Part shown: piece by piece, positions 43,082-51,926 of the stretch
Numbering within the stretch: position 1 is the stretch's first letter
Layout: every line of letters begins with the position of its first letter
Source of the DNA: Ktedonobacter sp. SOSP1-85
GTDB taxonomy: Bacteria > Chloroflexota > Ktedonobacteria > Ktedonobacterales > Ktedonobacteraceae
DNA length: 64,000 bases
Assembly (NCBI RefSeq): GCF_016587415.1
Contig: NZ_BNJI01000001.1
Span: 2,457,501 to 2,521,500 of the forward strand
Reading direction: 5' to 3'
The notes under the pieces: generated by a model
Database searches by the model: none
Seen by the model: only the letters and a program-made list of their open reading frames with translations
What the model was told of the DNA's origin: nothing
Program-made: the position numbers and the translations under genes

Positions 43082-44236
43082 CTAGTGATGAGGAGTCGGT
43101 GTCACACTGGGTTTTCCCCCACCAGTATTCGTATCGCCCGGGCCATGGGGATGCGTATTGTCTCCGTTGCCAGACGTGTCAGAACCATTTTTCCCTGTTC
43201 CCTGTCCGTTCGAATTTCCATTGGAACTACTGTTTGACGCAGTAGAGACCGTAATCGCCGTTGTCTGAACCACGGTTGCGTCGGGATTAAGTAAGCTCAC
43301 CGTCTTGATTGATTGCTTGCTGTTCCAATCGACCAGAAACACATAGGTGCCATGTTGCAGCGTCCCTGTGGCGCTTACGCGCTGATTATTCAGCCAGAGC
43401 TGTGCCCCTGGCTGGAAATGCTCACCCTTCAGGAGAAGTGTTGCCTGGGCATGAGGTGGTAGGGAAACAATGATCGTTACCGTTTGCAGATGCGTGACCT
43501 GCTCGCCCAACTGTTCCAGCGCTGCCGTGGTCGTCACTTGCTCCGACATCTTCAGGGAGGGTAACAGCGTGTGTAGAGTCTGGCGTGCATCTTGTTGCAG
43601 TGCGGCGAATTCCTGGGAAAGACGGTCATGATTCTTACCGGCTGGAATGGCATGAATGGATTGAGAGGCCGTGGTAAGCTGCTGCTCCAGGGTCGTCAGT
43701 TCATGGGTATAGGCATCTTCCTGCAAGGTGGTCGCCACTGTCTTCAAGCCAGAGAGGTGATCGCGTGCGATTTGCAGACGGAGTTCAGCCTGGTCTGCCG
43801 GGGATGTCGTGAAGGTTATCTGCATCTGCTGTACCCAACTTTTCACCGCATACAGTGGGTTGTTGGGTGTCGCTCCCTGCGCCGCCATCGCAACACCTGT
43901 ACCCAACACGAGACAAAGGAACACACCAGCAGCCAGTACCAGTTGTACGCCCAATGGTCGTAGAGAGTGTAACCGCCACCATGGAGCAGTGGCTTGCTTT
44001 TGCTGGAGAGTATATGCGCGAGCACGAATTCGCCCCTCTAAGCGTTGGGCGAAGGCACCATCGGGTTGGAGTGCAGGATGACTGCGCACATACTGTGCCA
44101 CAGTGATCAGTTCTTCGATCTCATCCTTTGTACTGCCAGGACCAGCAGGAGTGACGAGCTCAGCGTTCTCGAAACGGTGCTCTTGTGCCCATTGCTGCTC
44201 CAGGCGTTGATTGAGATCGTCTGCGTGGGTTTTCAT
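43082..44236 (-). CDS. DUF5667-type membrane protein, probable anti-sigma factor
   Basis: 384 residues. The cytoplasmic N-terminus (about 1-90, with HPALQPDGAFAQRLEGRI) is followed by a membrane helix (about 97-118), then the DUF5667 extracytoplasmic helical domain (about 122-215; NPLYAVKSWVQQMQITFTTS). A beta-rich domain with FQPGAQLWLNNQ (about 265-320) and a Gly/Asn/Ser tail ending in TPTPHH follow. The start overlaps the sigma factor stop (ATGA), which strongly implies a sigma/anti-sigma pair. The product of the divergent gene at 45348 shares the tail motif. Confidence 0.87.
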   Translation of the reverse strand: MKTHADDLNQRLEQQWAQEHRFENAELVTPAGPGSTKDEIEELITVAQYVRSHPALQPDGAFAQRLEGRIRARAYTLQQKQATAPWWRLHSLRPLGVQLVLAAGVFLCLVLGTGVAMAAQGATPNNPLYAVKSWVQQMQITFTTSPADQAELRLQIARDHLSGLKTVATTLQEDAYTHELTTLEQQLTTASQSIHAIPAGKNHDRLSQEFAALQQDARQTLHTLLPSLKMSEQVTTTAALEQLGEQVTHLQTVTIIVSLPPHAQATLLLKGEHFQPGAQLWLNNQRVSATGTLQHGTYVFLVDWNSKQSIKTVSLLNPDATVVQTTAITVSTASNSSSNGNSNGQGTGKNGSDTSGNGDNTHPHGPGDTNTGGGKPSVTPTPHH

Positions 44237-44895
44237 GATCGTTTCTCCTGTTTGGATACCTTGCGACGCTGGGACGCTTTGGCTCCTTCCGTTTGCTTCT
44301 TGTCTGGTGTGGGTGGATGAAGGAAGCGCTGCAAGCTCTGTAACGCACGAAATTGCAGTGCTTTCACGGCATTGTCCTTTTTCCCAATCATTTTGGCGAC
44401 TGTCGCGACATCATATCCCAGAATCAATCGACCAACGAGCACCTGTCGTTGTTCCTCGGTCAGCCTCTCCATCGCTTGTACGACACGTTGCCATTCATCG
44501 CGTGTCTCAAAGACATGGACAGGATCATCTTCGGGATGGTGCGTTGGTAAGGCATAGGCATGGCCGTCATAGTTATGCTGTTCGCTCATCTCGTACACTG
44601 GTGTCAATGAGAGAAGTGGAGGCTGTTTTTCCTGCCCACGATAATAGCCAGCGACGGTGTTGCGGGCTATGCCCAGAAGCCAGGCCGCAACGCCGGCTTC
44701 TTTCCTGGCCTTGACCTGGTGAATTCCCTCAACCATTTTTAAAAAGACCTCGGATGTCAGGTCTTCCGCTACAAAACGGTCAGGAACACGGGCGGCGATA
44801 TACCCAAATATTCCTGGGAGAAAGTGACGATACAGCGCTCCAAGTGCCTCCCCTTCGCCTTGCCTGGCAGAACTGAGGAGACGATCAAATACCAT
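44233..44895 (-). CDS. ECF-family RNA polymerase sigma factor
   Basis: 220 residues from the ATG at 44895, six bases after GAGGAG; longer forms from upstream ATGs lack a site. Region 2: YRHFLPGIFGYIAARVPDR (start), DLTSEVFLKMVEGI and AWLLGIARNTVAGYYR. Region 4: LTEEQRQVLVGRLILGYD and VATVAKMIGKKDNAVKALQ. The C-terminus is a basic tail (QRRKVSKQEKRS). It forms a coupled operon with the DUF5667 membrane protein. Confidence 0.92.
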   Translation of the reverse strand: MVFDRLLSSARQGEGEALGALYRHFLPGIFGYIAARVPDRFVAEDLTSEVFLKMVEGIHQVKARKEAGVAAWLLGIARNTVAGYYRGQEKQPPLLSLTPVYEMSEQHNYDGHAYALPTHHPEDDPVHVFETRDEWQRVVQAMERLTEEQRQVLVGRLILGYDVATVAKMIGKKDNAVKALQFRALQSLQRFLHPPTPDKKQTEGAKASQRRKVSKQEKRS

Positions 44896-45347
44896 GTTCT
44901 GCTCCTCATGTGCCGAAGTCACCATTTCCGATGACCATGGCCAGGAAACCATACGCGTCTCTTCCCTTCTAAATAATGCTGCGTCCTTACACTCTTCTAG
45001 TTGTCTTTTTGCTCTTCGTGGTTATGGGAGGGGGAGAAATTTCTGTTACGCTCTTCCGAGCAGGCACAACTCGTCGAGGATCTGCACATGTCTGCGTCCA
45101 AAGGTATCCCCAAAAGAACTATTTCGGATGGAGGCCGTAACCAAAACAAAAAAAAGACCACTCTCTAACTGAACAACGCAAGTGCAGGTAAGGAGGCACC
45201 AGAAAAGGCCTTATCTTGCTCAGCACGTGTTCTCGATGAGCGCATGGTAGGAGAAGGTGGAGGGGAACATCTCTCCTACCATGTCGCTTGTCTTCCCCAC
45301 CTGCAACTGATTGAACATATTTTTGAGACAAAAGGAAAGTATGACAT
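44896..45347. other. divergent intergenic region, sigma factor / exported protein
   Basis: About 450 bp between divergent genes. It contains an imperfect hairpin (12-bp arms CATGGTAGGAGA at 45243-45254 and 45272-45283). No gene or clear sigma-70 promoter was seen; a promoter read by the adjacent ECF factor is plausible but not identified. Confidence 0.4.
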
Positions 45348-46010
45348 ATGAGTATTGGTAGCACCATTGTAGCAGCCCTCAAAGGCAAACTTGTTGTCAC
45401 CGCCCTGCTGGGCGCTGTGGTTGTTGGTGGCGGGACAGTCGCTTTCGCAGCAACCCCAATGGGACAGAATATCACAAAATCTATCACTGCTCCAACCCAA
45501 ACCTCGACGCCAGCGACACAACATGGCAAAGATCAGAACGGCAAGAGCGAGACGAGTACGACAAACAATCAGTCAGGTGATCAGAAAAATGACTGCCCAG
45601 GGCTCTCTGAAGCCCAGAATCTGGCCAAGAAGTTTTCACTGAGCACGGAGAGCAAGAGCGCCACCATTCAACTGATCTGTTCGCTGCATACTGGGACCTA
45701 CAAAGGGCTCAAACATGCGCTCGGATATGGCGAAATTGAGGATCTGCTCACCTACGCTCAATCCCTGGCTGGGCAGGATAAAAACGCCGCGAACGCGAAA
45801 CTTAGCGACGAGACACTCAGTACATACATCGCAGCGGCGCTAAAAACGTGCGCGAACGATCCCATTTCTGCTTGTGTGAAAGCGAATACGCCGACCCAGC
45901 AAGGGACCCCTGGGAGCAGCAATAGTGGCAACGGAAGCACTAACGGGACCGATCATGGGAGTAGCGGGACCACGGGCAAACCAACAGCGACACCAACACC
46001 GCATCATTAG
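45348..46010 (+). CDS. exported protein with TPTPHH tail, putative sigma-pathway partner
   Basis: 220 residues. A signal or anchor helix (about 12-35, ending VAFAATP) precedes a Thr/Ser/Gln-rich linker, a helical domain (about 82-180) with four Cys (DCPGLSE, LICSLH, KTCAND, SACVK) that could pair outside the cell, and a Gly/Ser/Asn-rich tail ending TGKPTATPTPHH. That ending matches the anti-sigma-like protein encoded on the other side of the divergent region. Function is not recognised. A rho-independent terminator follows. Confidence 0.75.
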   Translation: MSIGSTIVAALKGKLVVTALLGAVVVGGGTVAFAATPMGQNITKSITAPTQTSTPATQHGKDQNGKSETSTTNNQSGDQKNDCPGLSEAQNLAKKFSLSTESKSATIQLICSLHTGTYKGLKHALGYGEIEDLLTYAQSLAGQDKNAANAKLSDETLSTYIAAALKTCANDPISACVKANTPTQQGTPGSSNSGNGSTNGTDHGSSGTTGKPTATPTPHH

Positions 46011-46041
46011 TCCCTGCCCTTTTCTTCTGTAGTTCGTATGT

Positions 46042-46085
46042 GTCTCCTCGCCAGTTTTATTGCTGGCGAGGAGACGTTTTGTTTT
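46042..46085 (+). terminator. rho-independent terminator after the exported-protein gene
   Basis: GTCTCCTCGCCAG / CTGGCGAGGAGAC, 13-bp perfect stem, 8-base loop, then GTTTTGTTTT. Confidence 0.85.
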
Positions 46086-46298
46086 GCTCGCATCCTTGTC
46101 TCATCTGCCGTGGCCTTCGTCTTGCAGCTTTCCCTATCTTTCCTCCAGGAAGACCTGAGAAGGAGCGAAAGCTTAAGCATTCCTAGAAAATTTGCTGAAA
46201 AAGAGCGAAAATTCCCATTTGAGCGGAACCGTCACCAGGAGGGTATCTGTATCCTAACCAGGAATTGTTCATACGAAGAGGTTCAAGAGAAAAGACAA

Positions 46299-46331
46299 AG
46301 GCAGATATCCTGAAGGGCATCTGCCTTTTGG
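46299..46331 (+). terminator. second hairpin upstream of the MarR operon
   Basis: AAAGGCAGAT / ATCTGCCTTTT with a T run. No gene is supported between it and the previous terminator (46086-46298). Confidence 0.55.
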
Positions 46332-46428
46332 CATATATAAGATTCCTCAACACATCAGTGCTTGCACTGCTAACATGGTCACACGACAGTGCGTCTCCCT
46401 TTGTTTGTTGCTACATTCAACGTTGCCA

Positions 46429-46458
46429 TTGACAACAATATAAGAGAGATGATACATT
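46429..46458 (+). promoter_or_regulatory. promoter and candidate operator of the MarR operon
   Basis: TTGACA (46429-46434), 18-bp spacer, TACATT (46453-46458). The -35 overlaps a symmetric region: TTGTTG ... CAACGTTG ... CAACAA (about 46403-46438), a candidate MarR operator. Confidence 0.5.
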
Positions 46459-46507
46459 CTCCATATCGCTCGTTGTGTCAAGCAACGAAAAAGATCGGAG
46501 GAAGACA

Positions 46508-46996
46508 ATGAGATCGCATGTCTCGGCAGGGGCCTTGTTGCGCGAGGTGGCCCGCTTACATGTGCAGTTACAACGCAATTGTGTGGCCTATTGTGGAGGA
46601 ACGACCTCTACCCAGTGTACGGTGCTCACCGAACTGGGGCGGAGTGGGCAAGTGACGTTGGCAGAACTGAGTCGCCGGATTGGCCTGGATAAGGGATGGA
46701 CCAGCCGCGCCATCGAGCAGTTGGTGCAGGAAGGACTGGTAGAGAAAATCCCCAGTACACGGGATCGGCGAACAGTGCAACTGTCCCTCTCTGCCGCAGG
46801 CGAGGCACGTCTGGCCGAGCTGAATAGGACCCTCAATGACCTGGCAACACAAACCTTTGAACATATTCCCGCAGCACAACATGAGATGGTCCGTTCCTCT
46901 TTGGAGCTCCTCCAGCAAGCTTTACAGACCCTAACGACGGAAGCGGGTACCTGCGAAAACACGGATCAGGGAGAGGCAGCATGCGAGTGCGAGTAG
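46508..46996 (+). CDS. MarR-family transcriptional regulator with cysteine clusters
   Basis: 162 residues from ATG 46508, after GGAGGAAGACA. The winged helix is clear: VTLAELSRRIGLDKGWTSRAIEQL (in part: LAELSRRIGLDKGWTSRAI) and the wing STRDRRTVQLSL. Unusual cysteines occur at C25, C29 and C37 (NCVAYCGG ... TQC) before the DNA-binding part and in the C-terminal CENTDQGEAACECE, so a thiol or metalloid sensor is plausible. It leads an operon and its stop overlaps the next start by 16 bp. Confidence 0.87.
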   Translation: MRSHVSAGALLREVARLHVQLQRNCVAYCGGTTSTQCTVLTELGRSGQVTLAELSRRIGLDKGWTSRAIEQLVQEGLVEKIPSTRDRRTVQLSLSAAGEARLAELNRTLNDLATQTFEHIPAAQHEMVRSSLELLQQALQTLTTEAGTCENTDQGEAACECE

Positions 46997-47508
46997 CCAC
47001 GGTTGCCGATGCCTCGGCGATTGCAACCATTTACAATCAGGGGATCGAGGACCGGGTGGGGACGTTTGAGACGCAGTTACGTACCGAGGCCATGGTGGCA
47101 TCCTGGTTTGACGGCATCCATCCCATTATGGTGGTGGAGCAGGAGCAAGACATTATCGCCTATGCCTCCACCTCCTCCTATCGCTCGCGCCCCTGCTACG
47201 CTGGTATCGCGGAATTTTCAGTCTATGTTCGCCGCGATTGGCGAGGCAAGGGGGCAGGACGCCTGGCCATGACCCACCTCATGCAGGAGAGCGCGACTGC
47301 CGGGTTCTGGAAAATTGTTTCACGCGTGTTCGTGGAGAACAAGGCCAGCCGTGGCCTGCTACGCTCACTGGGATTTCGCGAAGTGGGCATCTACGAAAAA
47401 CATGGGCAACTCGATGGCATCTGGCGTGATGTGGTGATTGTCGAATATCTCATCGCCAGCAATCTTGCTCCTGCGTCCTTTGGCGCGTCTTCTCGTCATT
47501 CTCTATAG
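46981..47508 (+). CDS. GNAT acetyltransferase, ArsN1-like (arsinothricin / phosphinothricin type)
   Basis: 175 residues. It shows the ArsN1/PAT signature: DASAIATIYNQGIEDRVGTF at the start, WFDGIHPIMVVE, YAGIAEFSVYVRRDWRGKGAGR with the acetyl-CoA loop (in part: VRRDWRGKGAGRLAM), and VFVENKASRGLLRSLGFREV. Such enzymes N-acetylate amino-acid antibiotics such as arsinothricin or phosphinothricin. The start overlaps the MarR gene, and a flavoprotein of the type seen in ars clusters follows, which favours the arsenic-related reading. Substrate not proven. Confidence 0.85.
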   Translation: MRVRVATVADASAIATIYNQGIEDRVGTFETQLRTEAMVASWFDGIHPIMVVEQEQDIIAYASTSSYRSRPCYAGIAEFSVYVRRDWRGKGAGRLAMTHLMQESATAGFWKIVSRVFVENKASRGLLRSLGFREVGIYEKHGQLDGIWRDVVIVEYLIASNLAPASFGASSRHSL

Positions 47509-47557
47509 CAGAGCAAAAATAGAACAAGAGCGATGCTTTTAAGAAGGAGATAACACA

Positions 47558-48934
47558 ATGAATTATGCATGGACTGCTGCAAACAGCTCTTCGCTTCCAG
47601 TTGCCATTATTGGTGCTGGCCCGGTTGGACTGGCAGCCGCTGCCCATCTTCTGCGCAAGGGGGAAACCCCGCTTCTATTTGAAGCAGGCGACACGGTAGG
47701 GACCTCAGTTCTGCGCTGGGGACATGTTCGCCTCTTCTCACCCTGGCGCTATATGCTCGATAAAGAGGCCGTCTCCCTGTTAGAGGAAACGGAATGGCAA
47801 GCTCCTGACGCTGAGGGCTATCCCACGGGGCGCGAACTGGTAGAGCAGTACCTCGAACCTCTCTCCCAGGTGCCAGCACTCACACCCCATCTGCATCTCA
47901 AGAGCCGGGTCCTGGCGGTGACGCGCCTGGGATATGACAAAATGAAAACCCCAGGTCGCGAGGAGGCCCCCTTTGTGCTTCGCGTTGAACGTGCCAGCGG
48001 TGAGGAGGACGATGTGCTGGCCAAAGCAGTAATCGATGCTTCAGGGACCTATTTAACCTCGAATGTCCTGGGAGCATCGGGCATCCCAGCGGTGGGTGAA
48101 TGGGCGTTACAACGGTCCATCTTCTACGGCATTCCTGATGTGCTGGGCAAGGATCGAGCGCGGTATGCGGGTCGTCGCGTGCTAGTCGTTGGCAGTGGGC
48201 ACTCTGCCTTCAATGCCCTGCTCGACCTGGAAGTGTTGGCCCGCGAGGTGCCGACCACGCAGATCTTCTGGGCGATTCGTCACAGTGATACTGGCCAGAT
48301 GTATGGTGGCGGTGAGAATGACGCGCTTGCCGAACGCGGTCAACTCGGGACACGCATTCGCGCCTTGGTCGAACGTGGACACGTACGATTGGTGACAAAC
48401 GTTCAGATTCGCAAACTCGTGCAGACAGAGGAAGGTATCTCCCTGGTTGGCTATGAAGAGACATTGCCAGCGGTTGATGAGATTATTGCGACGACCGGCT
48501 TCCGTCCCGACCGGGCGCTCACGAGTGAATTACGCCTCGCACTCGATCCTGCGGTGGAAAGCCCGGTTGCCCTGGCGCCGTTGATCGACCCAAATGTGCA
48601 TAGTTGCGGGACTGTCCCTCCTCATGGCGTGGATGAACTCTCTCACCCAGAATCCAACTTCTATATCGTGGGGATGAAGAGCTATGGTCGTGCTCCAACC
48701 TTCTTGATGCTCACGGGCTACGAACAGGTCCGCTCCATTGTGGCTGCCCTCACTGGCGACTGGGAGAGCGCGCGTCGGGTTGAACTGGAACTGCCAGAGA
48801 CGGGCGTCTGTTCGGTAGATAATGGTAGGTCCTGCTGTTCGGCAGAGCCTGAAGAGATTCCCCTGAATCTCGGGGTCAGGCAATTCGCTGGGAAGGGTCT
48901 CCAGGTAGTAACGCCAGGGAAATGCTGTGGCTAA
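47558..48934 (+). CDS. FAD/NAD(P)-binding flavoprotein monooxygenase-like, ArsO-type
   Basis: 458 residues. The FAD site VAIIGAGPVGLAAAAHLL is at about 14-31 and the NADPH site VLVVGSGHSAFNALLDLE near 208-225; ATTGFRPD lies in the second FAD segment. The organisation is that of the class B flavin monooxygenase group found in arsenic-resistance clusters. The last 50 residues contain SCCSAEP and end with GKCCG: two vicinal Cys pairs that could bind As(III) or another thiophile. A textbook AAGGAGATAACACA site precedes the ATG. The MFS gene overlaps its end by 8 bp. Confidence 0.87.
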   Translation: MNYAWTAANSSSLPVAIIGAGPVGLAAAAHLLRKGETPLLFEAGDTVGTSVLRWGHVRLFSPWRYMLDKEAVSLLEETEWQAPDAEGYPTGRELVEQYLEPLSQVPALTPHLHLKSRVLAVTRLGYDKMKTPGREEAPFVLRVERASGEEDDVLAKAVIDASGTYLTSNVLGASGIPAVGEWALQRSIFYGIPDVLGKDRARYAGRRVLVVGSGHSAFNALLDLEVLAREVPTTQIFWAIRHSDTGQMYGGGENDALAERGQLGTRIRALVERGHVRLVTNVQIRKLVQTEEGISLVGYEETLPAVDEIIATTGFRPDRALTSELRLALDPAVESPVALAPLIDPNVHSCGTVPPHGVDELSHPESNFYIVGMKSYGRAPTFLMLTGYEQVRSIVAALTGDWESARRVELELPETGVCSVDNGRSCCSAEPEEIPLNLGVRQFAGKGLQVVTPGKCCG

Positions 48935-50239
48935 CAACGATGCTGGGGAGAGACTTCTCTCTTCCCAGCAACATCTCGCAGACGCTCCCATAATGGGGAA
49001 GGAGCCTCTCGCTTCCAGGCGCTCTTCCTATGGCTGGATATTGGTTGGAGTCCTGGGCCTGACAACGATTCTTTCCTATGGGACGACCCAATATCTCTTT
49101 GGCACGCTTGTCGTTCCCGTGAGTGACACCTTTCATTGGAATCGGGCCAGCATCTCCAGTGTCTATGCGGTCAGCCTGCTCCTCGCCGGGTTGTTGGGTG
49201 TGCCTGTTGGGTACCTGGTGGATCGTTATGGTGCTCGCCTGCTCATGACACTGGGATCGCTGCTGGGTGGACTGACCTTCTTTGGGCTTGCCTCTGCCCA
49301 TGCTGCCTGGCAATTTGCGCTCCTGTGGGCAGCAGGCATGGGCATTGCGATGGCGCTTTTCCTTTACCCGGTCACCTTTACCGTCATCACAACCTGGTTT
49401 GAACAGGGGCGAGGCAAAGCCTTTGCGGTCCTGACCTTTCTGGGAGGGCTGGCATCACCTATCTTCTTTCCCCTGGCGGGGTCCTGCTCCCTAGCATGGG
49501 TTGGCGCCATATGCTTCTTCTCTTTGGGGGACTTCATCTTGTCATTGCCATGCCACTCCATGGCTTGTTGCTGCGGCGAGCGCCAAGGAGAGAGGACACA
49601 CAACGAGCACAGAAGCAGCAAGAACACGCCTTCCTGCGAGAAGACGGGGTTACTGCCCGAGAGGCCTTGCGCCAACGTCCTTTTTGGATGTTGACGGTCT
49701 CGTTTGCCATTGCCATGCTTGGCAATACTGTCCTCTTTACACACCAGATTGCGCACCTGATCCATCGCGGATATGATCCGGTGCTCGCCGCGACCCTTGC
49801 GGGAGGATTAGGGCTGGCAAGTTTACCAGGGCGGGTCGGGCTCAATCTCTTGAGCGAACGCGTCTCTCCACGGCGTTTGCTTGGTCTTTGTCATGTTGTG
49901 CAGGCCCTGGGTGTCGTGGTCCTCATCCTGGCCCCATCGGTTCCCTGGTTACTGGTGTATGTGCTGCTCTATGGAGCGGCCTTTGGGGCGATCTCCCCGC
50001 TGAAAGCCTCCGTTGTTGCGGACTATTTTGGCAAGAAAGCGTATGGAACCATAACAGCCCTGCAAGGCTTGCCCATTGCCCTGTGCAATGCGGCAGGTCC
50101 CCTGCTCGCAGGCTGGCTCTATGACCTGCTTGGTCGCTACGACCTCGCATTCTGGTTATGTGCTGGGGGATTTCTCCTAGCGGGCATTGGCATCACACTC
50201 ACGCCTCCAGCCAGACAATGGACACCACACGCTTTGTAA
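48927..50239 (+). pseudogene. MFS transporter with a single frameshift
   Basis: Two overlapping frames together give a complete 12-helix MFS protein of about 437 residues, of the monocarboxylate/oxalate-formate antiporter-like type. The first covers 48927 to about 49484 (SYGTTQYLFGTLVVPVSD, PVGYLVDRYGARLL); the second continues from about 49485 (MGWRHMLLLFGGLHL to PPARQWTPHAL). Inserting one C in the sequence GGGTCCTGC restores LAGSLLPSMGW across the joint. So one base is missing, either by mutation or by sequencing error. GTG start overlaps the flavoprotein stop. As efflux component of the module it may be inactive here. Confidence 0.8.
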
Positions 50240-50246
50240 GAAAAGG

Positions 50247-50295
50247 AAAAGCGTGACCGTGTGAGAGGCCTGCCTGCCAACACGGTCATGCTTTT
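50247..50295. terminator. hairpin between convergent MFS and M28 genes
   Basis: 16-bp arms (AAAAGCGTGACCGTGT and its complement with one mismatch), 17-base loop, outer A and T runs. Confidence 0.7.
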
Positions 50296-50301
50296 CAGCG
50301 T

Positions 50302-51549
50302 TTACGCCGCCAGTTGCCAGAGGGCGGTGAGAAGAAGGGTCGCTGCGATGCGGAGCGCCTCTGGTTGCACGCGCTCAATCGCATCACCAGGGGTATGCAA
50401 CTGTGCCGCCCCAACACTCACTCCCACCGCAGGGAAGCCCGCCTGCACAAATGGTCGCTGATCCGAGGCAATATTGCCGACGATGAGCGGGATATCGAGC
50501 CAACGTCCTGCTTGATCAAGCGGCTGGAGCAAAGGCTCGGTCTGCGAGCCTGGCTCAATCCAGACCGCATCATTGAGGCAGGCAGCCCCATCCAGGTTGA
50601 GCATGAGCGGTGTGCTCCCCTGAGCTTTGAGCTGAGTAGCCAGGACAGAGGACCCTTGTACTCCGACTTCTTCCGCATCGAAGGCAACAAAGAGGAGTGG
50701 GCGCCTGAACTGGAGGCGAGCCTGCGTGATGACCCGCGCCAGTTCAAGGAGGACCGCGACACCAGCCGCGTTATCTGTCGCTCCTGGAAGGCGTGGTCCT
50801 TCCACATCATCACCAACGCCATCATAATGTGCCCCCAGGATCAGGGGAGAACTTGCCAGATGCTCATCGGTTCCAGGACGGTGTGCCAGAACGTTGCCCC
50901 CTTGGGCCTGGTGAGCATAGACGGGAACGCGCGCGTGTATCCTTGTGCCCGTCAGGTCTACGTGCAGGTCTGCTCGAACTGAGAGCACTGGAAGGGCCAC
51001 GGGAGTACCGGCAATGATACGCTTCACCAGGTAGCCATCAGCGGTTGCGTAGAGAGGGGTCAGCAAACCTATCGCTCCTTGATGTGCGAGTTCGTCGGCG
51101 AGCGTCGTGAATGCGGTCCCCTGAGGAACGGCATCGAGCGCGACCCATGCGCCCTGATAGCGATCAAGCGCTCCTTCTTCCGAAAACCTCACAACGCTCC
51201 CCTCGACGATGTCTGGTTGAAAGGCGGAGCGTGGATGCTCACAGTACTCGGTACGCTGGACAAAAGTTCGGAGGATCTCACCCTTAGCCGTCACCTGTTC
51301 CAACAGCAGTGGGGCAGCCTGTTCTAAGACAGGGGCCGAAAGCGGAAAGGCCTGTGTCGTCGTCTCCCACCCCAGGCTCTTCCAATGCTCTATCAGAAAA
51401 TCCGTTGCCTCTGTATGTCCTTGCGTGCCCACGCGTCGACCAGCAAACACTGGGGCACACAACTGGTGTGTGTGCTCCAGCATGCGAACTGAATCGAGAA
51501 GGGTGAGGGCCGCGAGCAGGTCAGGCGGAGCGAATTGCTCAGTCATCAT
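50302..51549 (-). CDS. M28-family zinc peptidase
   Basis: 415 residues from ATG 51549, seven bases after AAGGAG; the frame runs further upstream only through the cysteine-peptide gene. Metal ligands can be placed: His and Asp in GAHYDGV and GATDNAAGVA, Glu pair in AFDAEEVG, Asp in LNLDGAA, His near the end in LHTPGDAIE. A PA-like insert lies between about 120 and 215. No signal peptide, so it is probably cytoplasmic. The gene lies 26 bp downstream of the 12-Cys peptide gene in one operon, so it may process or degrade that peptide or thiol conjugates. Confidence 0.9.
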   Translation of the reverse strand: MMTEQFAPPDLLAALTLLDSVRMLEHTHQLCAPVFAGRRVGTQGHTEATDFLIEHWKSLGWETTTQAFPLSAPVLEQAAPLLLEQVTAKGEILRTFVQRTEYCEHPRSAFQPDIVEGSVVRFSEEGALDRYQGAWVALDAVPQGTAFTTLADELAHQGAIGLLTPLYATADGYLVKRIIAGTPVALPVLSVRADLHVDLTGTRIHARVPVYAHQAQGGNVLAHRPGTDEHLASSPLILGAHYDGVGDDVEGPRLPGATDNAAGVAVLLELARVITQARLQFRRPLLFVAFDAEEVGVQGSSVLATQLKAQGSTPLMLNLDGAACLNDAVWIEPGSQTEPLLQPLDQAGRWLDIPLIVGNIASDQRPFVQAGFPAVGVSVGAAQLHTPGDAIERVQPEALRIAATLLLTALWQLAA

Positions 51550-51575
51550 GCAGTCTCTCCTTCCCGGTGCTGTTA

Positions 51576-51926
51576 TTAGCAGCATCGCTGTTGTCCAGCA
51601 GGCGAAGCTCCTTGCACGGGTTCTCCACAACACCCGCCTGCTACCTGCGTATCGGTGGCGAGGGCAGAGCTGGATGTGGGTTCTCCACAACACCCTGTGC
51701 TTGCTGTGGACTGGCTGGTCGTGCCACAGCACCCACTCGTTACCTGGGCATCTGAGACAACGACAGATTGGCTGGATGTGGGCTCTCCGCAACATCCTGT
51801 GCTTGCGGACTGGCTGGTCGTGCCACAGCACCCACTTTGCTGGACCGGTAAGGTGGAAACGGTGGGGAGACCATGCTGAAAACCGCCTCTGGCTGCTGGC
51901 TTTGACGAATTGGAGGCCTGAGTCAT
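51576..51926 (-). CDS. small repeat protein with six vicinal cysteine pairs (novel type)
   Basis: 116 residues, ATG nine bases after AAGGAG. All 12 cysteines occur as pairs: 33/34, 45/46, 66/67, 79/80, 99/100 and 115/116. Five are in CCG motifs, three of them CCGEP. Two units of about 34 residues (SGCCGTTSQS ... STGCCGEPTSS) are tandemly duplicated at DNA level as well. There is no signal peptide and otherwise Ser/Thr/Gln/Ala-rich disorder. The pattern suggests a metalloid-binding peptide, analogous to metallothioneins but not matching a family I recognise. Coexpressed with an M28 peptidase; the neighbourhood has arsenic-type genes. Confidence 0.8.
   Translation of the reverse strand: MTQASNSSKPAARGGFQHGLPTVSTLPVQQSGCCGTTSQSASTGCCGEPTSSQSVVVSDAQVTSGCCGTTSQSTASTGCCGEPTSSSALATDTQVAGGCCGEPVQGASPAGQQRCC
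51671..51834. repeat. internal direct repeat of the cysteine-peptide gene
   Basis: Two copies of about 60 bp (around 51671-51735 and 51775-51834), sharing long identical runs such as GACTGGCTGGTCGTGCCACA, encode the two CCG-TTSQS / CCGEP units. Confidence 0.8.

Noticed and set aside
46038..46313. 91-codon plus-strand ORF between two terminators
   Set aside because: Its start lies inside a rho-independent terminator and it runs into a second hairpin; no ribosome site.
51549..51831. N-terminal extension of the M28 peptidase (LWHDQPV repeats)
   Set aside because: It is the out-of-frame reading of the cysteine-peptide gene; the peptidase has its own AAGGAG site before 51549.
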